This document shows, piece after piece, positions 1 through 8,669 of a DNA stretch of 64,000 bases; position 1 is the stretch's first letter; every line of letters begins with the position of its first letter. Under the pieces are notes generated by a model. That model did not search any database. It had not been told where the DNA came from and saw only the letters and a list, made by a program, of their open reading frames with translations. Both the position numbers and the translations under genes were made by a program. Where the stretch lies: positions 16,654-80,653 of the forward strand of contig DATFUZ010000054.1 of the NCBI GenBank assembly GCA_035260545.1, in the 5' to 3' direction. The DNA comes from DATDDB01 sp035260545. GTDB taxonomy: Bacteria; Pseudomonadota; Gammaproteobacteria; Burkholderiales; Gallionellaceae.

Positions 1-30
1 AGGTCATCGCGGAATGATCCGCGACGACCT
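1..30 (-). terminator. Probable terminator hairpin of the cold-shock gene
   Basis: A 13-bp inverted repeat with a 4-nt loop lies just past the stop codon of the leftward cold-shock gene. The only non-Watson-Crick position becomes a G-U pair in the leftward transcript, which favours that strand. Any U-tract would lie outside the window, so intrinsic termination cannot be confirmed. Confidence 0.55.
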
Positions 31-48
31 CCAGGGTGCAACGCCCGC

Positions 49-252
49 TTACGCAGGACGGATGTTGGACGCCTGCTCACCCTTGGGGCCGGTGGTGACG
101 TCGAACGTCACGCGCTGGCCTTCGGTCAGGGTTTTGAAGCCCGAACCCTGGATGGCGGAAAAATGGGCGAAAAGATCATTGCCGCCGTTTTCCGGGGTAA
201 TGAAGCCGAAGCCCTTGGAATCGTTGAACCACTTTACGGTACCTGTTGCCAT
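49..252 (-). CDS. Cold-shock protein (CspA family)
   Basis: The product is a 67-residue single OB-fold nucleic-acid chaperone, the usual length for the family. It starts MATGTVKWFNDSKGFGFI and carries both RNA-binding motifs: RNP1 (KGFGFI, about residues 13-18) and an RNP2-like segment (DLFAHFSAI, about residues 28-36). Cytoplasmic Csp proteins melt mRNA secondary structure in the cold or in growth transitions. This start was chosen because GGAG lies about 10 nt upstream and because the longer open frame upstream has no family similarity. The 5' region is long, as in csp mRNAs. The paralogue (CspA, CspD or other) cannot be decided from sequence alone. Confidence 0.95.
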   Translation of the reverse strand: MATGTVKWFNDSKGFGFITPENGGNDLFAHFSAIQGSGFKTLTEGQRVTFDVTTGPKGEQASNIRPA

Positions 253-636
253 ATCTTGAATCTCCAAAAAAACATACAAAAAGAGGAATACCCTCATCAG
301 GGCGAACATCAAGACGGCAGGATGGTGAACGGAAGAGACCGCAGGGGTACTACAGGTACAGAACCAGACAGCAATGGCACAACTTGAAAATCGCTGGCGC
401 GCAATATGCGCTATATTTGCGACAATAGCAAGCGATATTTGTTGCGCCGGGGGCGAAACTTTCCGGCCGTTCCGTGAGTGGTTTTGGCATGGCCGGCGGG
501 GACTGGCAGGCGCCCTGCGGCAAGCCCGCGCCCAGACCATGCGATGGCCTTCAGCGGCGGCACGCACTATGTCAGAATTGCGGCTTGGCTGCGGCGTGCG
601 CCGCATGCCTCCGGATCTCCACGGCACAGGAAACAC
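253..636. other. Intergenic region with divergent leaders
   Basis: These 384 bases separate the leftward cold-shock gene from the rightward secreted protein. They should contain two divergent promoters and the csp leader. I see AT-rich segments around 395-440 but no convincing -35/-10 pair and no canonical cold-box. No gene is supported here. Confidence 0.4.
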
Positions 637-1734
637 ATGCATTTCAGAACCATCACGACGGCATGCTGCGCACTGACGGCATGCTTTGCATTCAGCGCAC
701 CGCCCGCCGCCGCGGCAGCGCCGGGCTATCCGAACACGGCCTATTTCGGCAATCCGGTGAATCCGCAGGCGCGCTGGTATCGCGCCTGCATGCGGGTGCG
801 GGATGCGGCGCCGCCGCCGTCCGATCCCGGCGGGGCGGATGCCGCCGCGGGCGGCGCGCAGCCAGGCCGGTGCGATGCGCAATTGCTCTATTACGACATG
901 CTGGACAATGCGAATGCCTCGGCGGCGGACTGGGCCCGGGTGCGCGCCTGCGCCTTTGCGACCCATGACCAGGCGGTGCTGATGATGATCTATGCCAACG
1001 GGCTGGGAGTGACGGTGAACCGCGACCTGGCGCTGAAATACGCCTGCAGCCTGGGCGGCGCCCCGCTGGAATTGCTGGGACGGACGGAAACGCTATCGCA
1101 TCCGGCGGAAAGCGCTGCGCCGCCTGCGGAAGGCGATGCGCGGGCAGCGGAACGCAATGCGCTCTTCGACCAGTGCGACGATGCCGCAAGCCGGCTGACG
1201 ATCAACACCTGCGCGGCGATTGCGCAGCGCCGGGATGCGCACGCGGCGCAGGCGCAACTGGACAAGATCGTCGCCAACTGGCCGGTGCGGGACCGGGCGG
1301 CGCTGGCCCGGCTGCAAACCGCGCTGCGGGCCTTCGCCGACGCCCGCGGCAGCTACGAGGCCGATCTGATGGGCACGCTGGGTCCGCTCTATGCGCCCGC
1401 AGCCGAAAACGCGCGTGCCGCCGAAATCACGCAGTTCCTGAACGATCTCCAACGCTACGAAAAAGGCCGCCTGCCCAAGTACGCGCCGGAACAGCATTCC
1501 GGATTCACCAGCCAGCTCGATCAGGCCTACCGCAAGGTATTGGCGGATGATCCGCAGGACGCAGCCGGAGTGCGCGCAACGCAGCAGGCCTGGGCCCGTT
1601 ACCGCGACGCCTGGGTCGCGTTCGGCGCGGTGCGCTATCCCGCCGTGCCGGCGGCCGCCTGGGAGGCCCGGCTCAGCGCCCGCCGCATCCAGCAACTGCG
1701 CAAGCTGCAGAGGGAATTCCGCCACCGCGGGTGA
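637..1734 (+). CDS. Secreted protein of unknown function, possibly LprI-like
   Basis: The product has 365 residues with a clear Sec signal peptide (hydrophobic run ending in an Ala-rich cleavage region near residue 25). The mature part is Ala- and Cys-rich. Two segments have spaced Cys residues and the pattern of lysozyme-inhibitor LprI/DUF1311 domains, including a C-terminal QxAWxRYRDAxV stretch typical of that fold. Such proteins act in the periplasm or at the envelope. The start at 637 follows AGGAAAC; an upstream in-frame extension lacks a signal sequence and a ribosome site. It stands alone, convergent with the next gene. The family assignment is tentative. Confidence 0.7.
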   Translation: MHFRTITTACCALTACFAFSAPPAAAAAPGYPNTAYFGNPVNPQARWYRACMRVRDAAPPPSDPGGADAAAGGAQPGRCDAQLLYYDMLDNANASAADWARVRACAFATHDQAVLMMIYANGLGVTVNRDLALKYACSLGGAPLELLGRTETLSHPAESAAPPAEGDARAAERNALFDQCDDAASRLTINTCAAIAQRRDAHAAQAQLDKIVANWPVRDRAALARLQTALRAFADARGSYEADLMGTLGPLYAPAAENARAAEITQFLNDLQRYEKGRLPKYAPEQHSGFTSQLDQAYRKVLADDPQDAAGVRATQQAWARYRDAWVAFGAVRYPAVPAAAWEARLSARRIQQLRKLQREFRHRG

Positions 1735-1752
1735 CGGCGGCGCGGCGGCGCC

Positions 1753-2193
1753 TCAGTCCATCTCTTTGGCGAGAGCGGACTTGGCCTTGGGGCGCGTGCC
1801 GTAGGCGCCTGTGAGCACGTCGCCGAGCAGGCCGCCGATGTTGGCCGCTTCCATCGACAGGATCACGCACAGGCCCCAGTAGAACACGTTGAGGTGGTAG
1901 AAGAAGTCCTTGCCGTCGTTGTAGACGTAGAGGTACATGTACAGGTAGCTCAGGCTGCGCACGAACAGCGGCGGCAGGAAGGACAGCCATTTGCCCATGC
2001 GGCTGCGCACCACGGCGGATACCGCCAGCCCGGAAATGAACGGCACAAGGAACACGTCCAGGGTCCAGGCCAGGGTGAAGGTGGTCATGCCGTAGAATAC
2101 CTCGATCTTCGCGCCCAGCAGGCGGTCGCCGAGCGCGATGACGGCCATCCCCGCCGCAATCGCGGCGGCATATTTGACGTATTGATTGTTCAT
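1753..2193 (-). CDS. Small inner-membrane protein, unknown
   Basis: A 146-residue protein with about four hydrophobic segments (roughly residues 7-25, 38-60, 75-92 and 102-122) and a Lys-rich cytoplasmic tail. The Tyr-rich YLYMYLYVYN segment near residue 85 is distinctive. The ATG at 2193 is preceded by GGGGAAGGG. The gene is convergent with the secreted protein before it and divergent from the barrel protein after it. No catalytic motif is visible and I do not recognise the family. Confidence 0.65.
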   Translation of the reverse strand: MNNQYVKYAAAIAAGMAVIALGDRLLGAKIEVFYGMTTFTLAWTLDVFLVPFISGLAVSAVVRSRMGKWLSFLPPLFVRSLSYLYMYLYVYNDGKDFFYHLNVFYWGLCVILSMEAANIGGLLGDVLTGAYGTRPKAKSALAKEMD

Positions 2194-2324
2194 GAAAAAC
2201 CCTTCCCCGAGTAGAGCAAAACAGGGTGTTATTTTACCACTGCCGCGTGGTGCGGCGGCAACGCCGCGCCGTGCGCCCGCCCAATGCTGGTATGATTCAC
2301 AATTCCGGCATGAAGAGACCGAGA

Positions 2325-2993
2325 ATGAATAGCTACGTCCGCACCCTCCTGCGCATCGCGGCCCGGCTCGCGCTTGGCGCACTGCTCGTGGCCACCGGCG
2401 CCGCCCACGCCCTGGACGGCTTCGGCCAGCAGCCCCCCAGCCAGTTCGCATTCGACAACGGCGACGCGGCGGATTCGTCCACCAGCCCCTGGTACCTGCG
2501 CTACGACTACGCGTTCCACAAACGCCGTTATCATTCGCTCGACACCGACAACCGCCTCATCGCAACCTACCAGAACGTCGGCATTCTGCTCGAGCATGCG
2601 CTGTCCTATCCGCAGGCGCCGACCGGCAAGCTGTGGATGGACCGCGCGGCCCTGGTCATCGGCGCGCGCGACCCCAGCGGCGACAGCCTGCACTTGGGCC
2701 TCGGCCGCACCTCGCTGTATGGCGCGCAAAAAGACCAGATCTACTCGGTGCTGCTGCTGGCGACCGCGGCCATTTCCGACTACAGCGCGTTCGAACTGAA
2801 TCTGGGCCTGCCCACCACCGGCCTGCGCGAAGCCTTCACCTCCCGCCACTCCAGCTTCCGCGAAGCGGATGCCGAGGCCGCGCTCGACTTCAAGGGCAAC
2901 AACATCGGCCTGCGCGTGGGCTGGCGCACCTTCGCCGTGCGCAACGCCGCCAGCACGGCCGGCTGGTTCGCCGGCCTGTCGCTGTATTTCTGA
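2325..2993 (+). CDS. Probable outer-membrane beta-barrel protein
   Basis: A signal peptide of about 28 residues (MNSYVRTLLRIAARL, then a hydrophobic core ending AHA) is followed by alternating polar and aromatic strands. The chain ends in a terminal Phe (AGLSLYF), the classical signal for outer-membrane barrel assembly. The mature length of about 195 residues would fit an eight-stranded barrel of the kind seen in YfaZ- or OmpW-sized proteins. The start at 2325 was chosen for the GAAGAGA box upstream; an in-frame ATG at 2310 is an alternative. The ligand is unknown. Confidence 0.65.
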   Translation: MNSYVRTLLRIAARLALGALLVATGAAHALDGFGQQPPSQFAFDNGDAADSSTSPWYLRYDYAFHKRRYHSLDTDNRLIATYQNVGILLEHALSYPQAPTGKLWMDRAALVIGARDPSGDSLHLGLGRTSLYGAQKDQIYSVLLLATAAISDYSAFELNLGLPTTGLREAFTSRHSSFREADAEAALDFKGNNIGLRVGWRTFAVRNAASTAGWFAGLSLYF

Positions 2994-3066
2994 CGCGCAG
3001 CGCCGGCCGCGCGTGCAAGCCGCGCCCGGCTAAGGTATGCTTGCACACGGAAAGGGACAACCGCAC

Positions 3067-3573
3067 ATGAAACGCCTCAAAATCATCACCAGCCTGCTGC
3101 TCATCGTAATACTCCTCGGCGGACTCGCCGCGGGATGGGTATGGTTCACCCTGCACTGGAGCTACTCCGATGGCGAGCGCACCGGCTACGTGCAGAAACT
3201 TTCCAGGAAGGGCTGGCTGTGCAAGACCTGGGAAGGCGAGATCGCCATGGTCACCATGCCCGGCGCCATACCCGAGAAATTCAAGTTCACCGTGCGCAGC
3301 GACGCCATTGCCCACGAGATCAATGCCGCCGCCGGTCACCGCGTCGTGCTGCACTACCAGCAGTACAAGTTCATCCCCTCCACCTGCTTCGGCGAAACCG
3401 AATACTTCATCGACAGCGTGCACGACGTAGATAACGGCGGCCTGCCGCCGCCCACCGTCCAGCAAGGCAAACTCATGGCCCCGCCCGGCGGCGCCGCGAG
3501 CGCACCGGCTGCGGCTGTGCCGGCCAGCGCCCCGCATCCCGCGGCAGTATCGGCTGTGCCTCCCGCAAAGTAA
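3067..3573 (+). CDS. Membrane-anchored periplasmic protein, unknown
   Basis: The 168-residue product has one N-terminal transmembrane segment (about residues 7-27), then a globular domain with conserved-looking Trp, Cys and Tyr residues (WLCKTWEGE; HYQQYKFIPSTCFGETEYF), and ends in a disordered Ala/Pro tail. The two Cys residues could form a disulfide in the periplasm. The ATG at 3067 is preceded by AAAGGGA. The layout resembles small 6-phosphogluconate-dehydrogenase-annotated hypothetical proteins found in betaproteobacteria, but no enzymatic motif is present. A strong terminator follows 25 bases after the stop. Confidence 0.65.
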   Translation: MKRLKIITSLLLIVILLGGLAAGWVWFTLHWSYSDGERTGYVQKLSRKGWLCKTWEGEIAMVTMPGAIPEKFKFTVRSDAIAHEINAAAGHRVVLHYQQYKFIPSTCFGETEYFIDSVHDVDNGGLPPPTVQQGKLMAPPGGAASAPAAAVPASAPHPAAVSAVPPAK

Positions 3574-3598
3574 GGTCGCCGCGGCAAGCTTGAATTGG

Positions 3599-3623
3599 CG
3601 CTCCCTCCAGAGGGAGCGTTTTT
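3599..3623 (+). terminator. Rho-independent terminator
   Basis: A perfect 8-bp GC-rich stem (CGCTCCCT / AGGGAGCG) with a CCAG loop is directly followed by five T residues. It ends the rightward gene that stops at 3573. Confidence 0.85.
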
Positions 3624-3639
3624 GTTTGGTCTGGTATGT

Positions 3640-3766
3640 TTTCTGAATGGTTCGGCGGCACGCGAAGCTGGTCGCCGGGTCTGCCGTGTTTTCTGATAGG
3701 GCAGGCGGCATTCCACACTTAGCGCCGGGGTTGCCGGCAGCAAATTCCCTCCTTTGCTTGTGCATG
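3640..3766. repeat. Solo arm of a dispersed palindromic intergenic repeat
   Basis: The stretch 3719-3766 matches 42353-42397 nearly base for base (core TTAGCGCCGGGGTTGCCGGC, then CAGCAA and a TTTGCTTGTGCA end), and weaker similarity extends about 80 bases upstream in both places. The same arm occurs inverted near 55.05 kb. It therefore belongs to a multicopy intergenic repeat, here as an isolated arm. The remaining bases to 4016 contain no gene that I can support. Confidence 0.7.
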
Positions 3767-4016
3767 CGGGGCCGCCCCCCCGCGCTACCCTTTGAGCATC
3801 GCCGAACTGTTCACGACAGTCCACAATGCGAATGCCCCCTCGAACCCTACCACCCCACTCGGAAAACACGCCAAACCCCTCAGGTAATCACCAAACCCCA
3901 TCCCCTTCGATGCCATGTACAATCCCGCCCATGCTCTCCCTGGCATTTCATCTCCCGCGACCCGCCGCGACAGCCATCCCACCCGCTAACCAGGCCTTGC
4001 ATCCCGGAGGCATAGC

Positions 4017-5279
4017 GTGACGCCGCGCAGGCGCAACCAGGCGATGCTGGCGCTGTTGCTGGCGCTGACCGGGCTCACGCTGGTCTTGCCGCGCGCGGAA
4101 CGGCGCATGGCGGCCCGCTCGGACATCGATCTGGCGCGCGCGATCCGCGACGGTGCGAATGCGAAGCAGGTGGAGGCGATGGTCAAGGACGGCGCGGACG
4201 TGAACGCAAACGGGCTAGGCTGCCGGGCGATGGCGGGTATCTTCCGCATGGCGGACCGGATGTCGTCGCTCGATTCCGGGGAAAGCGGCAAGCAGACGCT
4301 GCCGCAGCAACAGGCATGCCGCACGCCGCTGATCGCGGCGGCGGCGGCGGGAAAACCGGCGATAGAGGCGGTGCTGATCGAGCATGGCGCCTATGTCAAT
4401 GGCCACGCCACGGATGGCACGACGCCGCTGCTGGCCGCCGCCGCGGCGGGCGACCCCGCATCGCTCAGACTGCTGCTGCACACCGGCGCGGATGTGCATG
4501 CGCGGCGCAACGACGGCGCAAGCGCCCTGCTGCTGGCCGCCTATGCCACGGTCCCCGAGTCGCTGCAGGTGCTGCTCGACGCCGGCGCCAATGCAAACGA
4601 GGGAAACAACGACGGCACCACGGCGCTGATGGCCGCCGCGCTGGGGCTGGATCCGGCATCGGTGCGCCTGCTGCTGGCGCATGGCGCCGATCTGCACGCA
4701 CGCAACAAGAGCGGGGCCACGGCGCTGGCGCTGGCCGCCCTGCGCGAACGGCGCGAGAACGCGCGCATCCTGCTCGCCAAGGGCGCCAATCCCAACCAGA
4801 AAATCGAGCAGGTGCCGCTGCTGACCATCGTCGCCATGAGGGGCAACGCGCAGATGATCGAATTGCTGCTCGCTTACCGCGCCCACATCGACGCGCCCGG
4901 CCCCAAGGGCGGTACTGCGCTGATGGTGGCCGCGAACAAGGGCAATCTCGATGCGGTGAAGGCGCTGCAGGGCTGGGGGTCTGACATCAACATGCGCGAC
5001 ATCAACGGCGAGACGGCGCTGATGTATGCGGCCGAGGGCGGCCACGCCGACGTGGTGCGCTTCCTGGTGGAGAAACATGCGCGGCGCGACCTGCGCTCGC
5101 AGGCCGGCATCACCGCGCTGGACATCGCGCGCAGCACAGGCGATCCCGAGCTGGTGGCGCTGCTGGACCCGGACGCACACTCCGCCGCACGGGGGCACAA
5201 GCCCGCCCGAATCCGGAAGGCGCAACGCGGAAAAAAACACCCCGGATCGCATCATTCCGGGCGCAAATCCCGCCCCTGA
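4017..5279 (+). CDS. Ankyrin-repeat protein with N-terminal membrane anchor
   Basis: The 420-residue product begins with a positively charged leader and a hydrophobic segment (about residues 9-25) that would export or anchor it. About nine ankyrin repeats follow, from residue 38 to 380, with recurrent G-T-T-P-L-x-A-A-A and L-L-x-x-G-A-D-V/P-N cores. Ankyrin arrays bind protein partners; the target is unknown. A Cys-containing insertion of about 35 residues interrupts the first and second repeats near residues 68-100. The C-terminus is a basic Lys/Arg/His-rich tail. The start is GTG, supported by GGAGG seven bases upstream. Confidence 0.85.
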   Translation: MTPRRRNQAMLALLLALTGLTLVLPRAERRMAARSDIDLARAIRDGANAKQVEAMVKDGADVNANGLGCRAMAGIFRMADRMSSLDSGESGKQTLPQQQACRTPLIAAAAAGKPAIEAVLIEHGAYVNGHATDGTTPLLAAAAAGDPASLRLLLHTGADVHARRNDGASALLLAAYATVPESLQVLLDAGANANEGNNDGTTALMAAALGLDPASVRLLLAHGADLHARNKSGATALALAALRERRENARILLAKGANPNQKIEQVPLLTIVAMRGNAQMIELLLAYRAHIDAPGPKGGTALMVAANKGNLDAVKALQGWGSDINMRDINGETALMYAAEGGHADVVRFLVEKHARRDLRSQAGITALDIARSTGDPELVALLDPDAHSAARGHKPARIRKAQRGKKHPGSHHSGRKSRP

Positions 5280-5384
5280 CCTGCGCCGCCGCGGGCGGCC
5301 GGGCTGCGCTAACCCCTATAGCTTGTTTAAGTATGGGGAAAATAGAATAATGGAAGCAAAGAATTTTCAGCGAGGCAACCCGCG

Positions 5385-6167
5385 ATGAACGCTCTTTACA
5401 TCTTGCCGTTGCTGCTCATCTCGGCTTCCGTCGCCAGCGCGGCAGAGCCGGCTGCAGCCGTGAGCACGTCGGCGCAGGCCGCGCCGGCCCAAGGCGCGCC
5501 CGTTGCCGAACAAGCCGCCGCGGCAAGCGCACCGGCCCAAAGCGCACCAAGCCAGACCGCCTCGCCGCTGAGCATGCCCGCTCAAAACGGGTCCGCCCCC
5601 CGCGTGTCGGGCCCAGGCGCATCAATGCCGGCAGCAGCCGCGCCACGCCCGGCGGCGGCGGCGCCCCTTCCTGAACTCAAGGGTATCGAGGAGAAGGCGT
5701 CCGAACGCAAGACAACTGAAGAAAAGCCGGAGGCGCACCAAGCCGTCGAACGCAAGACGCGCCGGCACCCGCATGCCAAGACCCCGCAAACCGGCCAGGA
5801 GCGCGCAACGACGCGGAATAAACCCGTCCGGCGCGAGCGCATCATACATGGCAAAACCCCGGCCGCCGCGCTGGACATGACCACCGGACGCAATCCCGTG
5901 CTGGAAGCGATCAACCTGGTCGCCACCAGGCAGCGCGCAGAAATACAGGCCGCCGACCGGAAGGTTTCGGAATCCGACTGGTGGTCGGATACGCTGGAGC
6001 GCGACTGGATCGTCAAGCGGCCGTTCGGCCCCGGCATCTTCGATTCCACCCACTGGTTCTACGTCAGCTACAAGGTGAACGGCCGCATCCTGATGTCGTG
6101 GTTCGTGGACCTCAGCAAGCGCACGGTATCGGACATCGCCCCGCCGGAAAAGCAGAGCGCGCACTGA
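5385..6167 (+). CDS. Secreted protein with Ala/Pro-rich linker and conserved C-terminal domain
   Basis: A signal peptide (about residues 1-19, cleavage after ASA) is followed by roughly 140 residues of low-complexity Ala/Pro/Ser/Lys sequence. A compact C-terminal domain of about 80 residues follows, rich in Trp and aromatic residues (SDWWSDTLERDW, STHWFYVSYKVNG, ILMSWFVDL). The layout suggests an envelope-spanning linker presenting a folded domain in the periplasm. GAGG lies upstream of the ATG. I do not recognise the C-terminal domain. Confidence 0.7.
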   Translation: MNALYILPLLLISASVASAAEPAAAVSTSAQAAPAQGAPVAEQAAAASAPAQSAPSQTASPLSMPAQNGSAPRVSGPGASMPAAAAPRPAAAAPLPELKGIEEKASERKTTEEKPEAHQAVERKTRRHPHAKTPQTGQERATTRNKPVRRERIIHGKTPAAALDMTTGRNPVLEAINLVATRQRAEIQAADRKVSESDWWSDTLERDWIVKRPFGPGIFDSTHWFYVSYKVNGRILMSWFVDLSKRTVSDIAPPEKQSAH

Positions 6168-6206
6168 TCGCTCTGCCCCGCCTCAATAGCACCAGGCCCA
6201 CTACTG

Positions 6207-6683
6207 CTATCGGCAGCTGATCTCTTTCAGCTTCTCCCGGCCCATAACAAAACACCGGGTTTTTGGACGGGGTGAATCGCTGACATCGCTGCCGCTGATG
6301 CCGGTGATGATCAGGAGGTGGCTGTTGGCGCGGTAGTCGGCGGAAAATGAATCCGAGTCATCGCCGATGACGTAGCCATCCGGAAAGCCATCCACAACCT
6401 CTCCGCTGATCACGTCCACGATGGAGCCGGTAATGCAGGCGGTGCCGCAGTCATAGGTAAAGACAATGTAATGCCCGGCAAAATTCACCCGTCCTTTGAG
6501 GGTTTGTTTGAGTTGCCATTTGAAGTCCGGCGAGTCATCGGCTTCCGGCTTTACCGGGCCATGCTTGCCCTTGTAGATGTGCGCGACCGGATAGTCGATG
6601 AACTTCGGCGTGCCGCCGCTGGCATGGGCGGCGCTGGCGATCAATGCCAGCATGGCCGCGATGGTGATTGAATACCTTTTCAT
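6207..6683 (-). CDS. Periplasmic protein of unknown function
   Basis: The 158-residue product has a signal peptide of about 20 residues ending AHA. The mature part holds four Cys residues (CGTAC in the middle, RCFVMG and a terminal CR) that could form two disulfides. It resembles small exported proteins annotated only as hypothetical that carry an NFAGHYIVFTYDCGT-type segment. The ATG at 6683 follows a strong GGGAGG site; the longer frame upstream has no such support. No catalytic signature is visible. Confidence 0.75.
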   Translation of the reverse strand: MKRYSITIAAMLALIASAAHASGGTPKFIDYPVAHIYKGKHGPVKPEADDSPDFKWQLKQTLKGRVNFAGHYIVFTYDCGTACITGSIVDVISGEVVDGFPDGYVIGDDSDSFSADYRANSHLLIITGISGSDVSDSPRPKTRCFVMGREKLKEISCR

Positions 6684-6877
6684 CTGCTTCCTCCCTGTGC
6701 GTACCGTCGCACGCCGCCGGGTATTCCGCACATTCCCGCGATGGCGGCGTGCGCCGCGATTGTACTGCAATGCCCCCAGGCATACGCGCCTCGGCGGCAC
6801 GGACAAGACTGCCCAAAAAAGTGCCGCCGGATGACGGCGGCCGCAAAACGGAAAAGCAGACAGCCAGGCGCGGCAGA

Positions 6878-8065
6878 CTAAAGCTCGGCGAATTCCAGCG
6901 CGAGCACGCTATTGTCCAGGGCGAATGCCGCCTTGCCGGTGAGCGCGCGCAGCGCGTGGTGGTCCTGAAAGGCGGGGATGGCCGCGGGGCTCGCCAGCGT
7001 GACCAGCAGGCAATACTGGTACTGGCCGTCGCGGCCCATCGCCTGGCCGACACGGATGTCGCGCACGCCGGGAATGCTCTGCAGCGCCTGGCGGCCTTCG
7101 CGCAGGACGGCGGCCATATCGCCGCTGCGCGCGCCTTCCGGGTCCTCCGGCGTATGCAGCAGCGCGACATGCGCGGCCTCCTGCCACGGCCTGCACTGGC
7201 TCAGCACCTCGGCCGCCCGGCCGCCACTGCCCCAGGCGCGGATGCAGCGTTCCACTTCCTCGCGCACCGCATCGCGCACGCCGGCCCGCAAGGCGGCATA
7301 GCCTTTGCCCGCGCTGGCGGCGGCGTTCGCGCGGATGCGCTTCGCGGCGGCCTCGGCCAGCCCGGTGTAGTAGTTGATCTTGGCCACGCCGTGCGAAATG
7401 AGGCGGCGGGTCTGCTCTTCATTCAGGCCGGTGCCGCCGTGTATCACCAGGGGCACGCTCACCGCGCCGTGGATCTTGGCCAGGCGGTTGTAGTCCAGCT
7501 TGGGCGCTCCCTTCATGCGGCCGTGCACGGTGCCGATGGAGACGGCGAGGCAATCGACGCCCGTGCGCTCGACATAGGCCTTGGCCTCGGCGGCCGAGGT
7601 GTAGGCCAGCTCGCCGGGATGTTCGTCCGCGCTCTCGCCCTCCACGCCCGGCACATAGCCCAGTTCACCCTCCACCGCCACGCCGCAGGCATGCGCCATC
7701 GCAGCGACCTCGCGCGTGAGATGCAGATTGTCCGACAGCGGTTGCATGGAGGCATCCACCATCACCGCGTTGCAGCCGGCGGAGATCGCCCGCGCGGCCG
7801 CGGCCAGCGCCGTGCCGTGGTCGAAGTTGATGGCAACCGGCACCGCCGCGCGGCGCGCAGCCGCCACCACGGTGGGCGCAAACAGCTCGAAGTCGCGCTC
7901 CGCAAAGTGCGACTCGATCAGATTGAGGATGACCGGGGCACGGCTGGCTTCCGCCGCGGCCAGTACGCCATCGAGCATCGCCTGGTCATCCACGCCGAAT
8001 GCGCCCACCGCGTAGTTGTGGCGGTAGGCGTGGCCCACCATGTCGACGAACTGGACGAGCGCCAT
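6878..8065 (-). CDS. Class II fructose-bisphosphate aldolase-like protein with C-terminal Dabb domain
   Basis: Residues 1-285 are a class II (zinc) ketose-bisphosphate aldolase: the FDHG motif, the GELGYVPGVEGE loop, VHGRMKG and IHGGTG supply the expected metal- and phosphate-binding residues. Members cleave fructose-1,6-, sedoheptulose-1,7- or tagatose-1,6-bisphosphate. Residues 300-395 add a dimeric alpha/beta-barrel (Dabb) domain absent from ordinary aldolases. One His of the usual HxDH motif is Asn here (NFDHG). The gene is last in a purC-carbonic anhydrase/purE/aldolase unit, 12 bases after purE, with AGGAGG before the ATG. A close paralogue lies at 10935-12116. The substrate is not decidable from sequence. 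Confidence 0.85.
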   Translation of the reverse strand: MALVQFVDMVGHAYRHNYAVGAFGVDDQAMLDGVLAAAEASRAPVILNLIESHFAERDFELFAPTVVAAARRAAVPVAINFDHGTALAAAARAISAGCNAVMVDASMQPLSDNLHLTREVAAMAHACGVAVEGELGYVPGVEGESADEHPGELAYTSAAEAKAYVERTGVDCLAVSIGTVHGRMKGAPKLDYNRLAKIHGAVSVPLVIHGGTGLNEEQTRRLISHGVAKINYYTGLAEAAAKRIRANAAASAGKGYAALRAGVRDAVREEVERCIRAWGSGGRAAEVLSQCRPWQEAAHVALLHTPEDPEGARSGDMAAVLREGRQALQSIPGVRDIRVGQAMGRDGQYQYCLLVTLASPAAIPAFQDHHALRALTGKAAFALDNSVLALEFAEL

Positions 8066-8077
8066 GACAGCCTCCTG

Positions 8078-8623
8078 TTATTTTTTTGCGAGACCGGCAA
8101 GGGCTTCGTCGGCGGACTTGTCGTAGCGCGCGCGCTCCTTCTGCGCGGCGGCTTCCAGCGCGCCGTCGATTTCCGGATATTTCAGGGCGAGGATGCGCGC
8201 GGCCAGCATCGCCGCATTCTTCGCGCCGTCCACCGCAACCGTGGCCACGGGCACGCCGGGCGGCATCTGCACCGTGGAGAGCAGCGCATCCAGCCCAGAC
8301 ATCATGCCGCCGGAAAGCGGCAGGCCGATCACCGGCAGCCGCGTGTGGCCCGCGATGACGCCGGCCAGGTGGGCGGCCATGCCCGCGCAGCCGATCAGCA
8401 CCTGCACGCCCTCGCGGTGCGCGCGGTCGAGATAGGCGAGCACCTTGTCCGGGGTGCGGTGCGCCGACGCGACCACCACCTCGCTGGGAATTCCCAGATC
8501 GGTCAGCATGTCACGCACCTTGATCACGGTGGGCAGGTCATTGGGGCTGCCGGTCAGAATGCCGACCAGGCTCTTGCCGGATCCTTGATTAATATCAGTG
8601 TTGCGCGCGCTTTCCTTCGTCAT
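8078..8623 (-). CDS. purE: N5-carboxyaminoimidazole ribonucleotide mutase
   Basis: The 181-residue product moves the carboxyl group of N5-CAIR to give CAIR in de novo purine synthesis. Recognisable elements are the GSPNDL phosphate loop near residue 25, SAHRTPD near residue 57, an AAHL segment and the VQMPPGVPVATV stretch near residue 125. These match class I PurE, which relies on PurK and bicarbonate, rather than the class II enzyme that takes CO2 directly. No purK is present in this window. The ATG at 8623 was chosen because AGGAG sits seven bases upstream and the protein then starts at the expected place. It follows the purC-carbonic anhydrase fusion by 46 bases. Confidence 0.93.
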   Translation of the reverse strand: MTKESARNTDINQGSGKSLVGILTGSPNDLPTVIKVRDMLTDLGIPSEVVVASAHRTPDKVLAYLDRAHREGVQVLIGCAGMAAHLAGVIAGHTRLPVIGLPLSGGMMSGLDALLSTVQMPPGVPVATVAVDGAKNAAMLAARILALKYPEIDGALEAAAQKERARYDKSADEALAGLAKK

Positions 8624-8669
8624 GGTGTTTCTCCTGAAAACTGTGATTCTGTACTGATGTCCGTCCGAT

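Noticed and set aside
49..966. A 305-residue leftward frame containing the cold-shock protein at its end
   Set aside because: Only the last 67 residues match the family, and a good ribosome site precedes that internal ATG.
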